Positions 21,526 through 35,300 of a stretch of DNA of 64,000 nucleotides are shown here, in pieces (position 1 is the stretch's first letter; the number at the start of each line of letters is the position of its first letter). The stretch spans positions 124,001-188,000 of the forward strand of contig SWDT01000006.1 of NCBI GenBank assembly GCA_009193035.1, given 5' to 3'. This stretch comes from Halicephalobus mephisto (lineage: Eukaryota; Nematoda; Chromadorea; Rhabditida; Panagrolaimidae). The notes below the pieces were generated by a model. It saw nothing but the letters and a program-made list of their open reading frames with translations. It ran no database searches and was not told where the DNA came from. The position numbers were made by a program, and so were the translations under genes.

Positions 21526-22494
21526 ATGAGGAAATTGGATTTCACTTCGGCCCAGTTGTGGGCCAAGATTGAGGCCAACGATGAGAGAAGAGAGACGGCC
21601 TACAAGGGGGTCCTAATAGGGGCTCTTTGTATTACGATCAGCTCCTGGGCGGCGATGGCAGCTGTATTCCCTCTACTCTACCAATTCATCAACCTGTCCA
21701 ACAACCAGATCTCTAATGTCCTTGAATTCTGCGAAGAAACGGCGACTTTCGTTGTGAATGATTCGAGACAGCTCTTCAACATGTACACCAAGCACCAAGT
21801 GGAGCTCCGGGAGAAGCTCCTGAGGATGAATGAGACGAGGGAGTTCTTCAAGAGAGAAGCCGGGGAAAACTGCAATTGCGAAGCCCCTCCTGGACCCCCT
21901 GGTCTGCCTGGAAGACCAGGACTCCCAGGTCCTCCTGGACAAGATGGATCCCAAGGTAAACCCGCTATTCTCCCTTGCCAGCCTCCCCCGGACTACAAGA
22001 AATGGTGTCCCGAGCCCTGTCCCCCTGGGGTCCAAGGCTCTGCAGGACCCAGAGGACCTTTGGGCGACAGAGGCAAGAAAGGACCTCCAGGGAAGAATGG
22101 AGTTCACGGACAAAACGGCGAGAAGGGCCCTAAAGGACCGATCGGGAAACCAGGAAAGCCCGGTTTCGACGGCACGGATGGACTGCCCGGGAAAGACGCT
22201 GTGCCTGAGCCGTTCATCCCAGGTCCTCCAGGGCCAGTGGGAGATCCCGGACCTCCAGGCCCCGTCGGGCCGAGAGGAATGCCCGGGATCGAAGGACCTC
22301 AAGGAGAACCCGGAAGGAAAGGCCCCGGTGGGAAACACGGAATCCCAGGCCAACAAGGACCCCAAGGAATCGAAGGCCAGGTGGGAGAACCAGGGAAGGA
22401 AGGAGAGCCCGGTGTCTGTCCCACTTACTGTGCTTCCGACGGAGGTGTCTTCTTCGTGGAACCTCCTGCTTGGTTTTTCAACGAAAAACGATGA
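21526..22494 (+). CDS. Nematode cuticle collagen
   Basis: Single-exon CDS of 322 aa. The N-terminal nematode cuticle collagen domain (about 1-60) contains one hydrophobic signal/anchor segment ([20 protein letters not shown]). Before the triple helix there is a basic KR site (EFFKREAGE), a candidate subtilisin-like processing site, and a Cys pair NCNC. A first Gly-X-Y block starts [14 protein letters not shown] Cys-containing interruption ([16 protein letters not shown]) precedes a longer, interrupted Gly-X-Y block. The C-terminus has [13 protein letters not shown], the conserved Cys/DGGVFF tail of many cuticle collagens. These proteins assemble into the exoskeleton and are cross-linked by disulphides and tyrosines. 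AATAAA at 22563-22568. This is the strongest single marker that the organism is a nematode. Confidence 0.95.
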   Translation: MRKLDFTSAQLWAKIEANDERRETAYKGVLIGALCITISSWAAMAAVFPLLYQFINLSNNQISNVLEFCEETATFVVNDSRQLFNMYTKHQVELREKLLRMNETREFFKREAGENCNCEAPPGPPGLPGRPGLPGPPGQDGSQGKPAILPCQPPPDYKKWCPEPCPPGVQGSAGPRGPLGDRGKKGPPGKNGVHGQNGEKGPKGPIGKPGKPGFDGTDGLPGKDAVPEPFIPGPPGPVGDPGPPGPVGPRGMPGIEGPQGEPGRKGPGGKHGIPGQQGPQGIEGQVGEPGKEGEPGVCPTYCASDGGVFFVEPPAWFFNEKR

Positions 22495-22568
22495 ATAATG
22501 CTTTGGCAGAATCTCCTCAAAGTTCTTTAATAATTTTTGCCTCACAGATTGCGATTTGAAACAATAAA

Positions 22569-23300
22569 ATTATTTAAATTAGAAGTATTCACATTTACGA
22601 TTATGAGTCATATTTTAAATTTTATTAAAAAGTTAAAAAATTAATCAATGTAGAAACATTTAATATTATTAAAATAGAATAACATATGAATATTCTATAT
22701 TCACCGAATTTAATTAATATCCTGTATTTAATGAATTTATTTAATTTTTTAATTAATTTAATTTTGAAATTTATTTAATTTATTTAATTTTTAAATTTTT
22801 TGAAATTTTTTAAATTTACTTAATTTTTTAATTTGTCTAATTTTCTGAAATATATCCTTTCGTCCGGTTGTTTTTGTCTATTTAAAAAATTTCAAAACAA
22901 AATCAGACTTGATTTTTCCGATTTCGAAACAACTGATAATTTCCTGATTTAAAAAAAATGAAAATGTTTTAAATTTACTTTTCGAGAAATCCAAAATTGA
23001 AAAACACTTTAAATAAAATATTAAATCGATAGGGTACATTTTGTTGAAAAATTTTAAACTATGAGATCATTGACATGGGATCGATTTCAATAATCCCGTG
23101 ACAAATGTCCTCAAAAATGTCCAGCAGTCGAGTTTTCCAAAATTGATTAAATTAAATTCAGAAGCTGGATTTCCGGTTTCCATCAGAAACCGATTCTTGT
23201 TTTAACTCCAGCTCGAAAACGCTAGTTGTATTGCTCTTCCGCGATTTCATAATTGATTTGTTTTCGATTGTCTGATGACGGAGGATCTTTATTATTTCAG
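22569..23300. other. AT-rich intergenic region before tensin
   Basis: 22600-23000 is very AT-rich with simple TTTAATT repeats. The right end (23270-23300) has a clear acceptor TTATTTCAG directly before the tensin ATG, usable for cis- or trans-splicing. Confidence 0.4.
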
Positions 23301-26300
23301 ATGTCGTTGAAGAAAGTCTCTTTCAAATGGCCCTTGGAGGAGCCCGAAGATCACGGTGTCCAGACTTCCAGGAACCCGTGGGAGGACAGGAAGAGGGCAG
23401 GGAGTACCTCGCCCCAGAGGTCGGCCATCAGGACTGTCTCCGTGAGGGGCACCGGGGCCAGAAGGGAGGAGGAGGAAAGAAGAAGACCGTTCTCAGCTGA
23501 TTACGGTAAAACCGATTCTCAAGATCATTTCTGATAACTTTTATTTTGAGGGTATATTCGGAATCCCACTTTCCTGAGAAATAGCCTTCCTCAGCCGATG
23601 CCGGAATCAGAGTTCGTCTTGGAGAAAAACAACAGAAATTCAGACTTCTTACCGAAGGAGAATTACGACAAAATAATGGCCAGATTCTCCTTTCCAAGAA
23701 AGGAAAACCTGGCTTTGATGAAAGAAAAATCACTTTTTTCATTGCCGAACCACAGGAGAAAGGAAAATCCCGTTCCCTTAGGCAACAGCAAACCCGAAAA
23801 ACCCCTGGATGAAGGACAAATGAGTTCCTCAGTTCCAAATTACCAAAATCTGTTATCCAATTCTCTGCCAAAACCTGAACCAGCGTCTGTCCCCCAGAAA
23901 CCGAGTCCAGTATTGGTGACTAGCAGAGTGATCATCCGTCCGAGAACCATCAAGAACAAGGCCAAAAATGAGGGATTCAACAGATGTTTCCGGAAAAACA
24001 AAACCCCCGAACCCGATGAACTCAAAAGTGACTACGATGACGATATTAACGACAGTCTGGTGGGTTTATTTGAATTTAAATTATTTTATTTTTTGGACCA
24101 CTTGAATCTAAAAATTGTCGGATTGGAACATCGATGAGAATTTTAAAAAAATATAAAAATTGATCCATTCGAGACCATCAAAGAAATAAGGGACGTTGTG
24201 TTGATTAAAATTCGTTATTTAAATCAAATTTCGCTACAGTAATTAAAAATTAGGGAAGAAAATGAAGGGTTTTTGGACCCTGATGGTCCCGAGTGGATTA
24301 ATGTTTTTTTTAAATTTTCATTTACAACTAAACTTGACACTGCTTTTTAGTAAAGTTTTGAATTTCATTTTCGCCGTGAGACCATTGGAACTCAGATATC
24401 CTTGAACACGGGCTAAAATTACTTCATCTTCCTTCCCAATGTCCACCATCCTAAAAACAAGAAAAAATTTATTTTTGGGGAGTTTTGCAAATTTTAAATC
24501 CGAAAAAATCCAGTTGGCATGCACATTTGTCAATTATGCAGGGCTTGGGCGGATGATAAATGGGGTTCGGACTCGCGCAAGAACTTGGCCACGAACGGGA
24601 ATATTTACAACCGAACAAAGGCCAGTCTTTCCTCCATGGACGTGAACAAGGGGATTTATCAAGTCCACTTATACTTTTGAGTGAGCTAGTTTTTGCCAAA
24701 TTTTATGGTCTGTCGAATTTTATTACCTATTTGGAGTTTTATGGAATTCTGCATGAGGATAACGCTGAAATTGGTCGAAAACAAAAGTTTGTTAAATTTA
24801 AAAATGGAATTTTTCGGACCGGACGGACGAATATATCTTCTGAATCAAATTTTGCGGAAACGATTTCTCTTTCCGAGTCAATCTCGTTTTGGAATTGTCG
24901 GAATCTCAGAAATCCTGGGCGATCGGATTTGATACGTCTGTCTTTGTTGTTTTTGTTCTTTCCCTTTCGGATCGAAAACTTGTGAGAAAATTCCAAATTG
25001 CGGATTCGATTTTGAGGAAACTTGGATTCGTTGCGAGACTTAGGATTCCCTGGCATTAATCGACCAATATTTGCCTAAGGAAATTTAATTCCGTCGTGTT
25101 CCATTAAGTTCTCATTTGTAGATTTCATAAAAGATTTGTTTGCATTCAAGTTTAGATGTAATTGACGCTTCCGGTGTCTCCGTCACTCGTCAAATTCTGA
25201 CTGAAAATGAAAATTGACTTGAACGAGAAAGTTCGGAAATTCGAGATTGAGGCTAAGAGTCGATTTGTATTGATTCCTTTGGAAATCTCGAGGAAAGACC
25301 TCGACTTATTAGTCCGATTTGTTTGTTTGCCCTCCCGCGCGTTATTGGCCAAAGCTGGCTTAGGTCCCTCGGTTTTGAACTCCCCGATCACTCGGTCTTT
25401 GTGCCAGAAGAGTAGGATTAGTCAATTTAGGCCTAAAAACAGGATAATGACTGGCAGGGAAACCCGTGTTCAAACAAGTCACTATCCTCAGCGAATATGT
25501 ACATGAGGAAGTTCTTGAAGAAGGGTAGTTCATGTAAGAATTCTTGCAGGGTATTTTTTAAAAGACAAATACTTAAATAAAGACCCTTTTGTTGCTTTTT
25601 GGATTTCCCGGAATCAGAAGACCTCCAGATCAAGGCCCTGTGAGGACCCCTTTGTCCAATATTGCTGGCGGTCAAACAGATGCCCTCCTTTGTCCTTCCA
25701 TTTTCGCGCCCGTGGCATGACCAATTTAGGAGTTCCAGAGACGGAAGCAATTGTTCATTCTTTTGATTCCATTTGTTATTTTGCGCGAATGACCAGTCTG
25801 CAAGCTGTTGCTTTTGTTGACCGGTCAATGTTTCGCGAGATTATAATTTGTTTTTTTTCTTTAACATGAATATTTTTCTTGTAAAATAATTTTTGAACGA
25901 TTATGACCTTGTTCAAGAAGAACCTCTTCAGTTAATTTTTCCCAAAAAACAGGATCGGGCAATCCTCGAGTACCCGTTTCGGAACTAGCCGAATGTCGGT
26001 CGGTTCCTCGAGGCAGCAGTCGAGGATTAGCGCTGATTAACGAGACCGTCAATATTCTGGTCGTTTTAGTGCTTCTGTTTAGAGACAAGTACAACGCCAC
26101 AACTCGGATAACTTTCTAAAAAAACTTTACAATCGAAATTTTCATTTTTTTGCTTAAAAAATTTCTTCTTTTTGAGATTTATTTTATCTTTTTTAAAACT
26201 TATTTATGTCATTAGAAAACTAGTGTTATTTTCTATTTAGTTAATGATGAAAAAAGTTTCCAAAAATTACCTGGAAAAAAATAAAAATAAAAAACAGTGT

Positions 26301-29300
26301 TTTTTGAATTTCCCGCGTTATCACTTCGATGTTCGTTCTTTGTGGACGAGAAAAAACGATTGTCCTCGTTTTTAGTTTTTTCTCATATAAAAATGATTAC
26401 GCGATCTTCGTCATGCCGTTTCCCTTCGAGCAAAAGAATCTTCAGTCAAAATTTAAATGGTCTATTTTTCATCAAAGAAAATTCATTTTCAACTTAAAAA
26501 ATCACTTTTAAAAATTAATACAAAACGTTAAAAAAATAAATTCAAACAATTTTGAAATTTTTATTTTCAAATTTTCCAAAAATATTATTTTTATTTCATT
26601 TTTTATTTTTTATTTCGTTTTTTATTTTTTATTTTGTGGATTATTGTCTTTCCGATTCCTTTGTTAAATAATATTCTTCCAAACTTGCAAAACCCCTCCG
26701 TTGACTTTTAGTTCTTAAGAATTCTTTGGAATCGAATTTTCGTCGATGGACACTCAGCTGAAAGAGCTTTTCTCTTTTTGCGCATCCCTGGACTCGCTCT
26801 CGGAGCTTCTTTCCGTCGACGATCGACTTGCTGGCTTTCTTCTGCTTGTAGAATGTTCATTTTTTGTTTCTTGAACTTGTTGATTTTTAAATTAAGCTCA
26901 TTATTGTTTTTTTAGAAATATTGTCTTAAAAGTAGTTATCTTCGAGAATAGTGTTTATTTTCGGCGAAAAATCGACCTTTCCAGTCACTATTTTTGTGGT
27001 TCCCCCACCACCCCGAACCCGGTCCTTGATGGTCCCACAATTCCTCCTACCCGTGTATCCCTGTTTGCCGGACTTACCCTGAGTTGTTTTTAGCTGAATT
27101 TAAATCCGCAAGTTTGTTGACCAACATGAATGTCGTTTCCCTTGGCGGCACCAACTAGAGCCCCCTACTCGATTATTAAATTGTTGAAAAAGAACTTTCC
27201 CGGTGGTGTCCTCCGTTTCAGTCGATTCACCACTCCTAGAGTGACTTGACGCCAAAACAGGGCTTTTATTGCCTCGTCAATTGTCGGCTTCCTTTATAAT
27301 CAAATATTATTTTTTAACTAAAATCAAGTACAAAATGCTCTGCTTCAAGGGAGCCGATGGTCAAGAGGTTCGTTTTAAGCTTCAAGTGGTCCGAAGATCA
27401 AGTTTTTATTCTCGGAAGATGAACGTGAATTGACTAATATGTAAATTCACATATACGTGGTTTCCACTCAGGACCGGCGGAAAATTTAAAAATTTCCGTT
27501 TTTGAGTCAGAATTATATCCAAAATTACATTTATATTTTTTCCTCTTAAATCCAGGAAAAGCTAAAAAATATTTCTTTATGGTCCTGGGTGGAAAATATA
27601 GGAACAATTACGTTTATACTTTCCACTCAAGACCGGACGAAGATTTAAAAAATTCTCCTGGTTTTAAATCGAAATTACAGAATTAAATTTACATATTAGT
27701 CAAAAAATATTTATTTTTAAATTCTTAATTTTTAAAAACTGACTTCCAGCTGAACTGCTATGGAACTCCGAAAACCGATCGTAAAAAAAAAGTGAGTTTA
27801 TTTTACTATTAAAAATTTTATTTTTCTTAAAACTTTGCTTTCCGTCATGTTTGATGAAATTTATTTTTTTCTTTGAAAACAATCCCACGGGATCCATTTT
27901 TCTGGGAAGCAAGTCGAGTATGGAAATCACTTTGTCTGGATGTCACTCGAAGGTCAACTCCGACTTTTCCAGTGAAAAGCGGGATTTTAGCCTCGAGAAG
28001 ACTGACCAAAGATAACTGTATACACAAAAAATGCAACTTTCGGTCGAGTGACAAATGGAAATCGTCACTATTACTTGCAATTTTCGTCACAAACATCAAA
28101 TATTCGTGAAAAATGTGACGATTATGCTGTATTTCGAAATTATTACAGAACCGGAAGTTGCGTTTTTTGTGTATGATGTTTTTCATCTACAGTAACTTCG
28201 AAATTAATCATTGTCCAAAATCCATTATTTTTAATTTAATTTTCCTCAAGGTAAAATTTCTACAATTAACTCCCAATTGTCCAGATCCAAAAGTTGACTC
28301 ACCTTTTATCTAATTTTAAAAGCAACATTTTTTCTGGCTTTTCGAAAGGTCCGACTGGCACCGAACTCCTGCCCTTGGATCCCGGCTAATCCACTCAGGT
28401 CGGTGATCGGGGAGATCCTCAAAACAATTGCCAAAGGCAGGACCGACAAACGAGTCTTTGATTTCAGTTTTTGGACTCGATCGATTTGATATGGACTGGA
28501 GAATTTATGAGGTGATCCCGACTGATCTTTATCCTTGACCTTTTGGGTGAGGTCGAGAAAAAAGACGTTTTTCTTTGATGAGTTTATTGGTCGCTTAAGA
28601 CTCCATTACCTAAGAGTACATCGTTAAAGTGCTCGCGGACTTTAGTGAATCCGCTTCAAGACCGAAGTTGGTCATGAACATCGTTACTTGTTTATAATTG
28701 GCCTTCTGTGTTCTTAATTACCGTAATTATCCTTTTCGAATCTCTTGAACCAGATAATTTTCTCCAAGGTTCCTTAGAACATTTTCAAAGTTCAACAAAA
28801 ACTGACCGATAAAGTCATTTCATCAATCAACCTTTCCCACGTCCGGACGAAATCTGTTTTTACATTCAAACTTTCGACCTTGAGTCCCTTGTTTTTGGTT
28901 TTGCCGCAATTCGGAGTAAAAACGAACGCAAATTTGCTCAATAAAATTCCTCCCAATCTTTTATTGAACATATTTCTCACGTTAGTTTAATTAAACTCGG
29001 AATTTCGAATATATTTTATCGCCTTAGGGCTTTGGAGCATTCTTGAAGTTTGGAAATTAATAATTTCGGTTTTTCAGCCTCGATCGGCGAAAAAGTCAGC
29101 GACGGAGCCGATACTGCATGATTTCGTGATGAGCGACCAGAAAAATGGAAATGTTCCCAGTGGAGTCCTCAAACCCTCCGTTCCGGCCGGGGTGGAGTAC
29201 ACTCAGATCGCTGCAAGGATTATCTGTAAGTTCTCATAGTTAATTAGTTTCTGATTTTTTGTTTTATCCAGTTATGGTTTTGAGCAAATGGGAACTCAAC

Positions 29301-32300
29301 GAGCACTTTTTATAAGTGGAAAATAATTTGTAAACATTGCTTCATTAATCTTCCGTAAATGAAGAGTTCCTTAAGTGTTTTTTCGCGCTGGGACACGGGG
29401 AAATTACCGGTTCGATTTAATTAACAGGACAGGAAAAATAGTTTAAAAATGGAAAACTTGGGATGTGATCTTCACCAAACATGGAATTTCCCTGAATTCA
29501 CTTTTGTCCCAACGCGAAAAACGCCTTAACTTTTTATTTTTTGCGAAATGCTGATGTCAGGTGCAGATTTAAAAGTTTTAAATTAAGACAAAATCGATTT
29601 TCCAAAAATAGGGTAAACCAAGAAAATTGAGCGATCGACAAATTGTTTTTGGAATAAATATTTCTCTTTTTGACTTTGTTTTTAAAGGTCATGATCCCTG
29701 TGCCCTGGATATGATTGCAAATCCCCAGCAACTTTCGCTAATTGTAAACATTTCAGCTTTGACCTATCCGACGAACGGTTCAGATGCCGCTTATCGTCAT
29801 AGCATCAAGGAGATCAGTGAGAAGCTGAGGAAGAACTACCCGGACAAGTACAAGATTTTCAATGTCTCCCAGAAGCGATCGGATCTGGGAAGAGCCAATT
29901 CGGGGAGTGTGGTTGAGTTGGGGTGGCCGGACCAACTGGCACCCCCACTCGACCGACTCTGCTCCATCTGTAAACAGATCGAGAGCTGGCTCAACCAGAA
30001 CCCCGAGAACATCGTCATCATTCACTGCAAGGGCTGGAGATCCCGAGCCGCGATTGTGATTGCCGCCTACATGCACTACACCAACATCTGTGCCGGGTAA
30101 GATTTCCAGAGATCCATTAACAGCCCTTACTGGCTAACTCCACCACAGCTTCTTGACCTTTCCCTGAACTAATATCTTCGAATTCATCCTTATAACCAAT
30201 TTCAGCGAAAATGAGTCAGTGGCCGATAGGTTTTCCATGCAAATCTTTAGTGAAAAGTTCCTTGGAACAGACGGTCAGCCCTCTCACAGGAGATATGTTA
30301 AATACTTCGCTAATCTCCTCTCCGGCAAAACCAAAGTCAATCCGACGCCGATCTTCCTCACTAACGTCTCCTTCACGAAACTATCCGGAAAAGGAATCGT
30401 CCTGAAGATCTACGAGCGGATGAAGCCCGTGTACTCAACTCATCCAATGTAAGTTTTGTTTTTATTTGTGCATATATTGCCTGTGGTTATTCATATGTGG
30501 AAAACATGTTTATTTATTCCGACAAGCTTGGTAGAATCTTTTCTGCTGGAAACAAAGACGAGTGTCTTTAGAAATGCAGGCAAATCCTCTCACTTCACGC
30601 TCGTTAGAGTGTGAATGCTCCCTGGTTCCTTCCTTCAGCTTTGAGATTTTCCGCTGCTTTGTGCACTTGCTTCATCGTGTGTTTTTCAGATCCATCAAAT
30701 CTAATGCCCAGATCGAGATCGAGAACGGATTATCTCTTCGTGGGGATGTGCTTGTGAAATGCTTCGAGAAGAGGTCCTCCTCAGAGAGAAATCTCGTCTT
30801 CCAGTGCCAGTTCAACACGTGCGCTCTCAACCTCGACCCTAGGAACCCTGTTCTTCACTTCTACAAGGAGGAGTTGGATCTCGTGACGACCGACAGACAT
30901 GTGGACAACCAGGCGTCGATCCAGTTCAGCTTCGTGTTGGAACCCCCGAAGGAGAGCCCGAAGAAACAGAAATCTTCCAGGAGATCCTTGAGTCTCTCTA
31001 GTGCTCGAGATTCCAAAGAAAGAGATCCCAGCGTTTCCAGGGCCGACAGCTACGAGAACTTCGATCGACCTGAAGGTGAGTTCAGTTTGCACAATAGCTC
31101 CTTCCTAGGTCGTAAAAGCCCTGATTCTTAATGATCAATCAATAACAACTCATGGATCCAGTGGAAATAACTAACACTTGGTGCTCATGTTTCCCCGAGA
31201 GATCCAGGGTGTTTTGATAAGAGCATTCTGTTTTTATGGTTGCTGAGGTTTATTGTTTTTGTTCAAGAGGCCACTGAGCTCTGTCGGGAAATTAATCAAG
31301 AACCGCTCGTAGCGGCAGTAATATCCTTCCATTTAGCTGTTTTTAATCTTCATTTTAATTTTATATTTTAAGTAATAACTTAATTTTGAAGACATTTTTT
31401 AAAATTAAGAAATTAGAATTTTTAATATAGTTAAATAGAAAATATTAATTTCTCAATAATAGGAATCAAAATTGAAACAAATGCGAAAAACGAAATTTCT
31501 CATATAAAAAATTTGAAATGATTGAGAATTTTTAAAAAACTCCAGAATTCCAGCACTGTTGCTCCTTAAATAAGGATTATTCTTTAATCAGCCAACTATG
31601 GTGAAATCAAATTTGGGTTTATTTCGAAAAAAAACAAGTTGGATAATGAATTTTGATTTTTCTACAATTAACTTTTTCCCAACGAACATAACGATGATAA
31701 TGTTCGATTTTTATGGTCCATTATCAAAACAGGATACTATCCAAATGTTTCTTTTTCGACAATAAAATAAAAAATGGATAGTGACTGCTTTTAGCGGTTA
31801 ATTATTCATCGATCTTTGCCCTCGTTTAAACTCATTTTTCTTTTTTGTCGAAATAGCCTAAGGACGTGACTGTTTTTCGGAGTTCGGAATCCTCCCCAGG
31901 TATCTTTGGACTCGTACCTGGCCCCTTCGGCCTTTCAAATTGAAGATTTATATTCTTGCAAAGATCATTGATGGGGCAGTTTGTCTTTCTGGAAGGCCCG
32001 GCCTTGCTGCACACCACCCACTCACGCTAGCGGCGATTTGATTCATCCAGGGTAGTATCGCAATGCCAGCCGGAACAAGTCGCCGAAAGCCAAAAACAAG
32101 GGTCTGATCGAGAGAGAAAATGCCAGTTGCGTTTTATCGATCTCCTGCTGAGGCGATTCTCAGTCAACCGACTGTCTTTAACAATCCCTTTTATTTTTGT
32201 AGTTTTCAAATTACCGTATTTTTTAAAGTATAAATTTTTGGATTTTTTAATGTCAAAGTAAACAAAAAAGATAAACTTTGACACTTTTCTTCCAAAAAAT

Positions 32301-35300
32301 GTTTACTTTTCGTTTTTTTGATGAGATTAATAATTTTCATTTTTCAATTTTTATAATCTTTAATGCTTAAGATTTAAGTTTTGCTGACCAGTCCTGAACT
32401 GGGAAATCCTGTTCCAAAGAAAAAGAGCGGCTTGTTTTCAAAAACCGAGGTCGGGTTGAATTACTTCTCCTGAGACACCCTCGGGAACTTTGCCGACAAT
32501 TTTTAGTCTCTCTAAAATGAAAATAAATTTTATCCAAATATGGGTTGATTAATTTTTGTTTCAGACGACCGAAGTCATTCGTCTTCAGTTGATCCTCATA
32601 TTCAGAATATTTCGACTTCGGTGTACACGGAACTTCACAGAACGTCTTCTACTCCTACACAACCTTCGCCGCTTGATGGCGCTGATTCTGGAATAGGATC
32701 GGACTCTCCAAAACAGACAATGGCCCCTCAGGTCCCCCCGAAACCTAAAAGGCCGATCTCTGTCCCTGTTGGGGACGTTGACCCGGATGACCCCATGAAG
32801 TCGGCTTACGAAGACAGCATCATCGGGAGAGACCATTCCGTCCTCCCTGCCGCCGTCAGACCGAGCTCCAGACAGAGCAAGGAACGGGCAGTCAGTCCTA
32901 CTGAAAGCAATGTTACAGTGAACACAGTGAGGTCGGGAATTGAGCCGGATCTCGCTCCGAGGGATCGATATGATCCTAGTAGTAAATGCTTCAGTTACGT
33001 CCCGGCAAAGGCCTTGAAGGAACATTACATTGCCCCGAAGAAGCCTCCCCCGTCCTTGAGGAGGCCGTCGGTTGAAAGGAGCAATCTGGATGTCTCCGGC
33101 GTCGACAAGGAGTCAATTCGTTCAGTTCCTATCCAGGCCACCGACCTCCCTCGAAGGACGGAGACCCCCACTTGGGATTCCTTCGTCGACAAGATTGCCC
33201 CTAAGATTGAACTTCCTGAAGTCCGGAAGAATTACCGGGAAATCGAGAGAGAACGGTACAAAGACAACGACTACTTCAGCAAAACTCTCCCCAACGGATA
33301 TAGCCAGAGGCACGAAGAAGAGTACGAGAAACCCGTCATCGTCAACCAGGCCAAGAAAGCTGCCCCGGCCAGGAGGAGATATGGGTCCTACAGTGGTGTC
33401 AACGAAGATTACAACAGCGATATGGATGACCTCTGTGATCCCGACTTCTACCTCAGTTACTCGGCTGCTCCTCCGGGAAGCAAGTCCGTAGAACTCCCTA
33501 GAAAGCAGATGCGGGGAATTTCCCAGAGGGAATTGGACGAGATTGACAGCATAATCGAGTCCACAGGAACCCTCCCTCCTCCCAGAGCCTGCTACACCCC
33601 GAAGCCCCAATCTGCTGCTGAGAGAGACGCCTTCAGATACCGGAACTGTCGGTCCGTGACTTCTGCCCCAGCCGTCAGAAAACTGTTCTCAAATGAAAGA
33701 TATGACGCGGTCACCGACGCAGAAGCTCCTGATGACTGGCTTCAGAACAAACTGAAGAGTCTCAATATGAAGAGAGGCCGGTACCCTGAGGCTCTTGCGA
33801 GGAAAAACACAGAGAGGATCCTTCTGGAGGAGTTGAAGAATGTCCATGGAGAAAGGAACCCTCAGAAGGGCGAGTACGTGAGCGAGGGGATGGGGAAACG
33901 CACTCCGCAACCAGAAGACCCCTTGGAAGAGTACCAGAAGGAGGAAGAGAGATTACGGAACACTCGGTCCCCCTTCGTGGCTATCGATGACTTCAGGGCA
34001 ATCAACCGGGCCCAAGCAAACGCTACTCCCAATTCTGCCTCCAGAATGAGGGGCACTCCCACTTCCAATATCATCCGAGGAAAGCCCCCGACCCCTCCCC
34101 CGAGAGACAGGTCCAGAAGCCCCCAGATCAGATCCCCTGTCCCGAGCAGAAAACCCCCATCTGTCTATCAACAGGAAAGAAACAGAATCGCGGCCACGGA
34201 TTACCTTTCGGATGAGGACGAAGATGACGGAGACTTCTCCAATCTGAGCAAATTGGTCCCCGAGAAGCCGGCTTATTACTCGAATGGAACGGCTACGAAA
34301 TCGATTCTTAAGAGGCCCGGAAGCAACAGACAAAGCCTCAACAACACTCCCACCAGTGGATACGCAGATTCCGCTTTCGACGGATCCACGACCGAGAGGA
34401 AGGACATCTATGCCAGTCCTATCCCGAGCCACAAGAGAATCGGCGCCGTTGGCAATGGGGTGGGTTTTTGACTTAAAAAAATTAAATTCTCTTGCCTCGT
34501 CTAATCTCCGAAAGGTATCAAGAAAACCTGTCTCCATTGCGGAAAACTGACCAAGCGAAAAAAGTCGACTAGTTCAATTTTCGGTAAAGTTGATCATTCA
34601 TCATCGAGTCGACTGGAGCGTTTCGCAATTTTTGGAAAATTTGTACATTTTTTGAATCACGGGTGTTCTTTACTTTTTTAAACGTCTAAAGAATGATGCG
34701 CTTATCATCCATTCTCGTGTCAGCTCCCATCTAAGCTCGGCTTTGAAAGCAGAGTGCAGTGGAAGAGAAAGTCCCAAATACACGCTTTCTCGCTTCGGCA
34801 AATCGTTTATCTTGTTTCTTGCTCGCGGGAAACAACATGCCTTTGGGAATCCATGTGAAAAAATTGTGTTGAAGTCTTATTTGTGCCAGATTTTATTTTA
34901 ACTTTTTATAACAATGAAATTTGAAATTTAATTTTTTTCTGTTTTGATAGATTAGTGGTTTAAATTTCTGCCTTTTACGGAGTTAACTAGGGTTCGATTC
35001 TTTTTTTTGCTAAATTTTTCTTTGTTGTTTAGTTTTTGTAGTAATGAATTCATACTCGTTTACTTTTTACCTTGATGCCGCAGATACCCTTATACACGCG
35101 GTATTTGTCTTGGTTGTTTTCTTTTTCGGAAAAAGCCAAGTTTTGACATTTTCATTCCTTGAGCAAACACAGAAATTCCGTCTTCTTTTTACTTGTTGCT
35201 CAAGAAGGAAGAATAAATCAACAAGCAACATGAAAAGCGGAGGTGCATTTTTATCAGAAAGCAGCGCAGTTTTAAAATTGGGTCTTTTCAACGAGTAACA

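Noticed and set aside
23595..23820. Alternative frame after acceptor 23594 in the tensin 5' region
   Set aside because: It is open for about 75 codons but ends in TGA. The acceptor at 23610 keeps the long frame to 24059 and phase 0 into exon 29078.
25207..25506. 100-codon ORF in tensin intron 2
   Set aside because: No usable donor with phase matching exon 29078, and no recognisable domain.
29687..29756. Upstream extension of the tensin PTP exon (open frame starting [15 protein letters not shown])
   Set aside because: Splicing at the TTTCAG just before 29757 restores the tensin consensus (ARII-S-LTYPTNG). The extension would insert about 23 residues into the PTP fold.
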